Shown in pieces: positions 59,801-64,000 of a stretch of 64,000 bases of DNA; positions within the stretch are counted from its first letter, which is position 1, and the number at the start of each line of letters is the position of its first letter. The stretch covers positions 1,128,752 to 1,192,751 of the forward strand of contig VZSF01007805.1 of NCBI GenBank assembly GCA_013398295.1, written 5' to 3'. Origin of the DNA: Chionis minor. Lineage: Eukaryota; Chordata; Aves; Charadriiformes; Chionididae. The position numbers and the translations under genes are program-made. The notes below the pieces were generated by a model that was not told the DNA's origin, searched no databases, and was given only the letters and a program-made list of their open reading frames with translations.

Positions 59801-60280
59801 GCTTTGAAAGTAGAAGCGGGAAAGACTCGGAAGAAGCTGAGGGACAAACCTTGGTGGAACAAGAAACAGACTTGAAGGTTTTCTTCAGGTCTGGGCAGGT
59901 GATCATGCAAAATTGGCTACTCTGTGCATGAGGATCAGTGAAATGTGTGAGTGAACACTGACTAAACTTAAACCGATAGCTCAGATGTTCCAAAAATCTC
60001 TCGCTAGAGAACAGTTTATCCTGGATTGTCTTTCAAGAGGAGACAGTGACAGCGACAGTGAACATACACCCCCGCTGACAAATGGGGAAGATTGGCGCTG
60101 AAAATGAGCCCTCTATTAACTCATCATCATGCTGTTTTTATGATGAATCAAATGTGATGATGATCATTATGTGTAATGGGGAAAAAAAGGCAGTAAAAAA
60201 AGGTGTACAAGTTTGATCGGAGAAAATTCTCTTAAAAATTTGTCAAGATTAGAAAAACAGTGTCTGGAAGGCAATTAATT
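56886..60280. other. Intergenic region downstream of C1orf52
   Basis: No gene is supported. A GC-richer patch at 57.13-57.65 kb has overlapping frames on both strands and one exon-like segment on the - strand (57180-57265). A few ATG-less open stretches occur on the + strand at 59341-59490, 59503-59727 and 59955-60102. They precede the retrotransposon pol fossil and could be its upstream gag or protease part, but no motif confirms this. Confidence 0.5.
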
Positions 60281-60300
60281 TGCTGTGAAAGCATTGTGTT

Positions 60301-61935
60301 GCCTCCAGATGCTGGCACAATAGCAGCTACATTACTTGGATTTCCAAGAAAGGCAGGATGATGTGGAAAAGCAGAAGTCACATCGGTATAAAAGTACAGC
60401 TGTTGCGGATAATGGCTTTCATGGCAGGCAGTGCTTCCTCCCAGAAATGTTAATGCAGAGGTTGTTGCAAGGCATCCCTCCCTCAGTCCACTGTTCCTAT
60501 GCGACAGCTTGATGCGCGCTAACACTATGGAAGAAATTATTCATTTACAAATGGTTTGTGATAAGCTTAAGGCTGCCAATCTGAAAATGAATCCAGGGAA
60601 ATGCAGTGTATTCCGCAAAGGGTAATTTATTGTGAAACCGTAATCAGTGCAGGAGGATGATAATTTTTTTTTTTTTATCAACAGAGAGAAACACAAGCTG
60701 TGCGGTGCTGCCTGGCTCTTACTTTCTCTGGGGTCAGGAAGCTCATTTGCCAGCTTGCTAATCTCACAAAATCACGTCAGAATTTGGGTGAAAAGATGCA
60801 ATGCTTTCAGTCACCAGCAAGATACAATTTGGGTTTTCTTTTCAGGCTTGAAAGCTTCTTGTGCCTCTTTCTGTCTTAGCTTGCTGATTTTTTCCAAACC
60901 CCTTTGACTACTGGTCACAGACGTTTGTACTTTGCTTTGGGTGTGGGTTTGATGCGAGAACAATGTGGAACCATCTTAAAAGCATGGGAGCTGGTTACCG
61001 CTGAAGTGTGCATCCTTCAAGGATAAACGGTGGTACCAGTTGAAAGGGACCTCTGGCAATGGCTACAGCTGTGCAGCATTTCCGTTTTGAAAGAAAATGT
61101 GCAAGGATACTGACAATTACTCGATAGACTGGAAAATACTGAAAGTTTGGTTTCTGAATAGCTGGAAAAATCCCAGCACTGTCAGGCCTGGGCAGAAGCA
61201 TGGCCATACTGGTGGGCTATGGAGGTGAGCTTGCTCTACCAGTAACAGTGGAAATAGCTGCCCAGGTGTGCTCAGGAGGAGAAGCTGAGTCCTCTCTCTG
61301 TAATTCACAGGAGGGCAAACATCACAGAGGCAAAAAAACTTCCCAAAAAGAAGACTAGCATGGGATGTATTTAAAAAACCCTTGAGCGAATGGAGGCACC
61401 TTGCTAAGCAATCCGATTCCATTACTGCCAGAGGTGCTTTCTGGGTGCATTTGCTGCGGTGAAGTTTAAAGAACGATGCAAGAAGAGATGGCGATGGGCT
61501 AGGCAGTCTGCAGCTGCCTCAAAATGTCAAGACTGAAAGAAAAGCAGGATTTCTGTAGAGTCAAGTGTTGGCAAAATACAGAAAATTGCTGAAAGAAATA
61601 CAGTGTTTTCATTGCACAGGAGGCTTCCCATGGGACACGGAAATCTCAGGGAATGGTTCTGTTCCTGAGACAAACGTGTTGGTAGCAGTGGACTGCCTTC
61701 CAAAAGCTTGTAAGTCGTATAATTAGGAACCAAGAAATAGTGGGAATAAAAGAGATGGAGATTCCAGCCAGCGAGCTCTTCGTGCACAGACTATCGCAGA
61801 CTGAAGGAAGCGACGTTGTCTTCAGAGGGGTCCAGAGAATTTGTGTTGCTGGCAGAAATGTGCAGCTGGGCCTGAAAGGCAAAGTCGCAGTAGAGATTGG
61901 AATGGGTTTATGCTGCTGGTCCCTTTGAACTATTT
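60301..61935 (+). mobile_element. Degenerate Ty3/Gypsy-like LTR-retrotransposon pol fossil
   Basis: Short coding remnants in different + strand frames appear in the order of a Ty3/Gypsy pol. Reverse transcriptase: LLQGIP at 60462-60479, then after a one-base frame change DSLMRANT (60503-60526) where the active-site YxDD/LI block is expected, and LKAANLKMNPGKCSVFRKG (60566-60622). RNase H: TDVC at 60917-60928 and NYSIDWKILKVW at 61115-61150, the latter resembling the NYS..K.E.LA..W block. Integrase: PWDTEISGNGSVPETNV at 61628-61678 with LVAVD just after, and SDVVFRGVQ at about 61803-61829, where the second catalytic Asp is expected. The spacings YxDD to NYS (about 205 codons) and PW to SD (about 59 codons) are close to those of the family. 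Every segment is interrupted by stops or shifts, so it is inactive. No LTRs were found. The lineage within Ty3/Gypsy is undetermined. The assignment is from memory of family motifs, not a search. Confidence 0.6.
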
Positions 61936-62377
61936 TCTTCAGGGCACTTCTGAAAAAAGCAGGAATTTTCAGGGAAGCCAGGACCTGTGAAGCTGGATTG
62001 GCAGAAGAATGCAATGAATTCAATGAATGGAGGTAAGCATTTTTGGTCCTATTCAAATAATTTTATCAGTGCTCTTCATTTAGAAGATGAAGTGCTTTTC
62101 ATCTTTAGAATGTTTTCGTCTTAGTGGCTTCAAAAGATAAATCACAGCTTTGCTTTGCCGTAGCTGTGAGCAACAATGCAAGTGCTCTGTGTTTTGCTGC
62201 CTTCTCACAAGGTGAACCTATTCTTTGGAGCAAACATTGATTTCTCATCCCTTCGCTTAACTTCTCCCACCATCTGTGTCTTCCTGTAGATGGATTGATA
62301 CGAAAACAAATGCAGGATTAATACAGGGTAACACCAGGAGAGTGTAATGGGGAGTTAAACCTAAACCACAGGATTTA

Positions 62378-62436
62378 CCAGGAGAGGATTAACATATTCA
62401 CCTCAAACCAAGCCAACCAACCAACCCCCCCCCCCC
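62378..62436. repeat. Left flank of gap: repeat unit ending in CCAA and C-run
   Basis: The sequence aggagaggattaacatattc (from 62380), then an A/C-rich stretch with ccaa repeats, ends in a C-run that abuts the N block. Nearly the same order recurs right of the gap. Confidence 0.7.
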
Positions 62437-62579
62437 NNNNNNNNNNNNNNNNNNNNNNNNNNNNNNNNNNNNNNNNNNNNNNNNNNNNNNNNNNNNNNNN
62501 NNNNNNNNNNNNNNNNNNNNNNNNNNNNNNNNNNNNNNNNNNNNNNNNNNNNNNNNNNNNNNNNNNNNNNNNNNNNNNN
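62437..62579. other. Assembly gap (143 N)
   Basis: A run of undetermined bases sits between two copies of an agaggattaacatattc...C-run unit. The real content and length are unknown; a C-rich tandem array is likely. Confidence 0.98.
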
Positions 62580-62631
62580 AGAGGATTAACATATTCCCCC
62601 AAACAAAACCACCAACCCCCCCCCCCCCCCC
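62580..62631. repeat. Right flank of gap: second copy of the repeat unit
   Basis: agaggattaacatattcccc followed by an A/C-rich stretch and a C-run (to about 62631) repeats the left flank with small differences. It is either a tandem satellite unit or an unmerged overlap. Confidence 0.7.
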
Positions 62632-62978
62632 AGCAGCAGGCTGCCAGCAAAAGTAACTGGGGAGCCTGTCTGTTGGGAAGCACAACATGGTCCAGTTTTG
62701 TTAAACAAGTAACTTCTCTGACATGTGGTGGTAAGAGATGCCTTGAGGAACCCGACCAGGTGATGTGAGAGACTAATTACCTTTCTTTTGTAGGAAGGAA
62801 CACATCTACGTAAAAAAGACCTAAAGAAGGGGCTTACACAAAAACATTTCTCTCTGTTAGGTTTCTGGTCCAGTAAAAGTATCACTTTCTGTTGTGATTA
62901 GAAGAAGCCTAAGAGAAATGCACAGATCCCTTCTTCAGGACTGATAAAATGGTATTTTGTGAGACTAAGAGCTTACAT

Positions 62979-63098
62979 TTAAAAGACAGGTAGATGTGGT
63001 GCTGAGGGACATGGTTTAGGGGTGGTTTTGGCAGTGTAGGTTTATGGTTGGACTTGATGATCTTGAAGGTCTCTTCCATCCCAAGTGATTCTGTGATA
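62979..63098 (+). mobile_element. CR1 fragment, 3' end only (sense)
   Basis: ttaaaagacaggtagatgtg followed by gtgctgagggacatggttta, later ggacttgatgatcttgaagg, and the end aagtgattctgtgatact. This is the last 120 bases of a CR1 copy of the 8.05/44.3 kb subfamily, in sense orientation, heavily 5'-truncated. Confidence 0.92.
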
Positions 63099-64000
63099 CT
63101 ATGCATTGTCTGAAATGTTTTAAAGAGTTGTATTATTTAATGCAACTGTAAGGTTGGCAATGGCAAAGACTTGTTTAAAAACATACTGGTTTGATAGTTA
63201 GGAATACTGTTTTTTATACAAGACCTAAGGTTTTTCATACCATCAGTGACTTGTTCTCACAGGAACCTTTGTGCATGCCTTTTGAATGGTTGTAAATAAG
63301 CTCTCTCTCTCTGACAGTTTAAATAAGCCATGCCACCATGACCTTTGACATAGTAATGAAATACTGCTTACATTTTATAAACTTAGATTTTTCAAAGCAT
63401 CTATATAAAGCAGCACATAGACTTATGTAAGGCAACACACAGAGTTACATGCTATAGAACTATTATATTACTATAATATTACTAGATTCTTTGTATTTTT
63501 TTCCTACAGAAGCATAATTGACACTTCAAGCTGGCAATAAGAAAATAAGGAGAATCCATGTCATTAAGAGATTCCAATGCTGATGAAACAGGGAGACTTA
63601 CTGGATACAGACTGTATATATCCAAATTCAGGGCTTCTTGAATGATCAAGAGCCAGCAGCGAATAAATTTTGATCTGACCTTATTAGGATCCCAGGTATG
63701 TATCATCCCCATCCTCCTGCTGGGCATCCCGTATTTCCCTGTCTTTTCTCGCCTTTTTGGAACAGCTGATGAGTCAGTAAAGTATCACAGAAGTAGCAGA
63801 AATGTGCACTGCTCCATCAGCAAAATCATCCAGCAGACCACTGGGCAAATGAAGCCCTGCAATAATTTAGCTCTTTATATTCTACATTTGTTGGCTTTTC
63901 AGCTGTGCTGCTCCAGTAGAGGGTGCTTTTGTTAACTGCTGGCATATTGCCTGTTTGCGTTTCCAGTACTACTGTAAACAACAGACCCCAATTTTCTTCT
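63099..64000. other. Intergenic, nothing recognised
   Basis: AT-rich single-copy sequence with short TA-rich motifs at 63460-63490. In human the next gene in this direction is SYDE2, but no SYDE2 exon is visible here. Confidence 0.5.

Noticed and set aside
63642..63935. 97-codon frame near the right edge as a possible SYDE2 exon
   Set aside because: No SYDE2 domain text (C2 or RhoGAP) is visible, and the frame is hydrophobic AT-rich chance sequence.

Overview
The window looks like the nuclear genome of a bird. It contains spliced vertebrate genes with GT-AG introns, CpG-island promoters, and several copies of the CR1 non-LTR retrotransposon family typical of birds and reptiles. The exon proteins are close to those of other amniotes but not mammalian. 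Most of the DNA is intronic or intergenic.

Three genes lie head to tail on the + strand: DDAH1 (18957-35172; first exon upstream of the window), BCL10 (43657-50451; complete, 3 coding exons, 246 aa) and the C1orf52 homologue (53737-55898; complete, 3 coding exons, 183 aa). The human order on 1p22.3 is the same (DDAH1, BCL10, C1orf52, then SYDE2), so this is a conserved syntenic block. All coding exon boundaries were placed by consensus splice sites, preserved phase and similarity to the known families. The genes are not functionally linked. DDAH1 degrades asymmetric dimethylarginine (nitric-oxide control), BCL10 is the CARD adaptor of the CARMA-BCL10-MALT1 NF-kB complex, and C1orf52 is a small UPF0690 protein of unknown role.

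Layout: 1-18956, DDAH1 intron 1 (two antisense CR1s and one MIR-like SINE); 18957-35172, DDAH1 exons 2-6 with a 13.5-kb intron 4 holding three CR1 copies; 35173 to about 39.7-39.85 kb, probable long DDAH1 3' UTR; 39.9-43.2 kb, intergenic; 43.2-44.04 kb, CpG island and BCL10 promoter; 43657-52.48 kb, BCL10 and its 3' UTR, with an open-frame CR1 fragment in intron 1; 53.44-54.45 kb, second CpG island; 53737-56.9 kb, C1orf52; 56.9-64 kb, intergenic.

The most unusual item is in the last part. Between about 60.3 and 61.9 kb, short stretches in different + strand frames resemble, in the right order and spacing, Ty3/Gypsy-type reverse transcriptase, RNase H and integrase. They are broken by stops and frameshifts. 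This reads as a very old LTR-retrotransposon pol fossil, a class that is scarce in birds. No bacterial-type systems, CRISPR arrays or operons are present. A 143-bp N gap (62437-62579), flanked by a duplicated sequence, and a single N inside a T-run (55201) are assembly artefacts or uncertainties.
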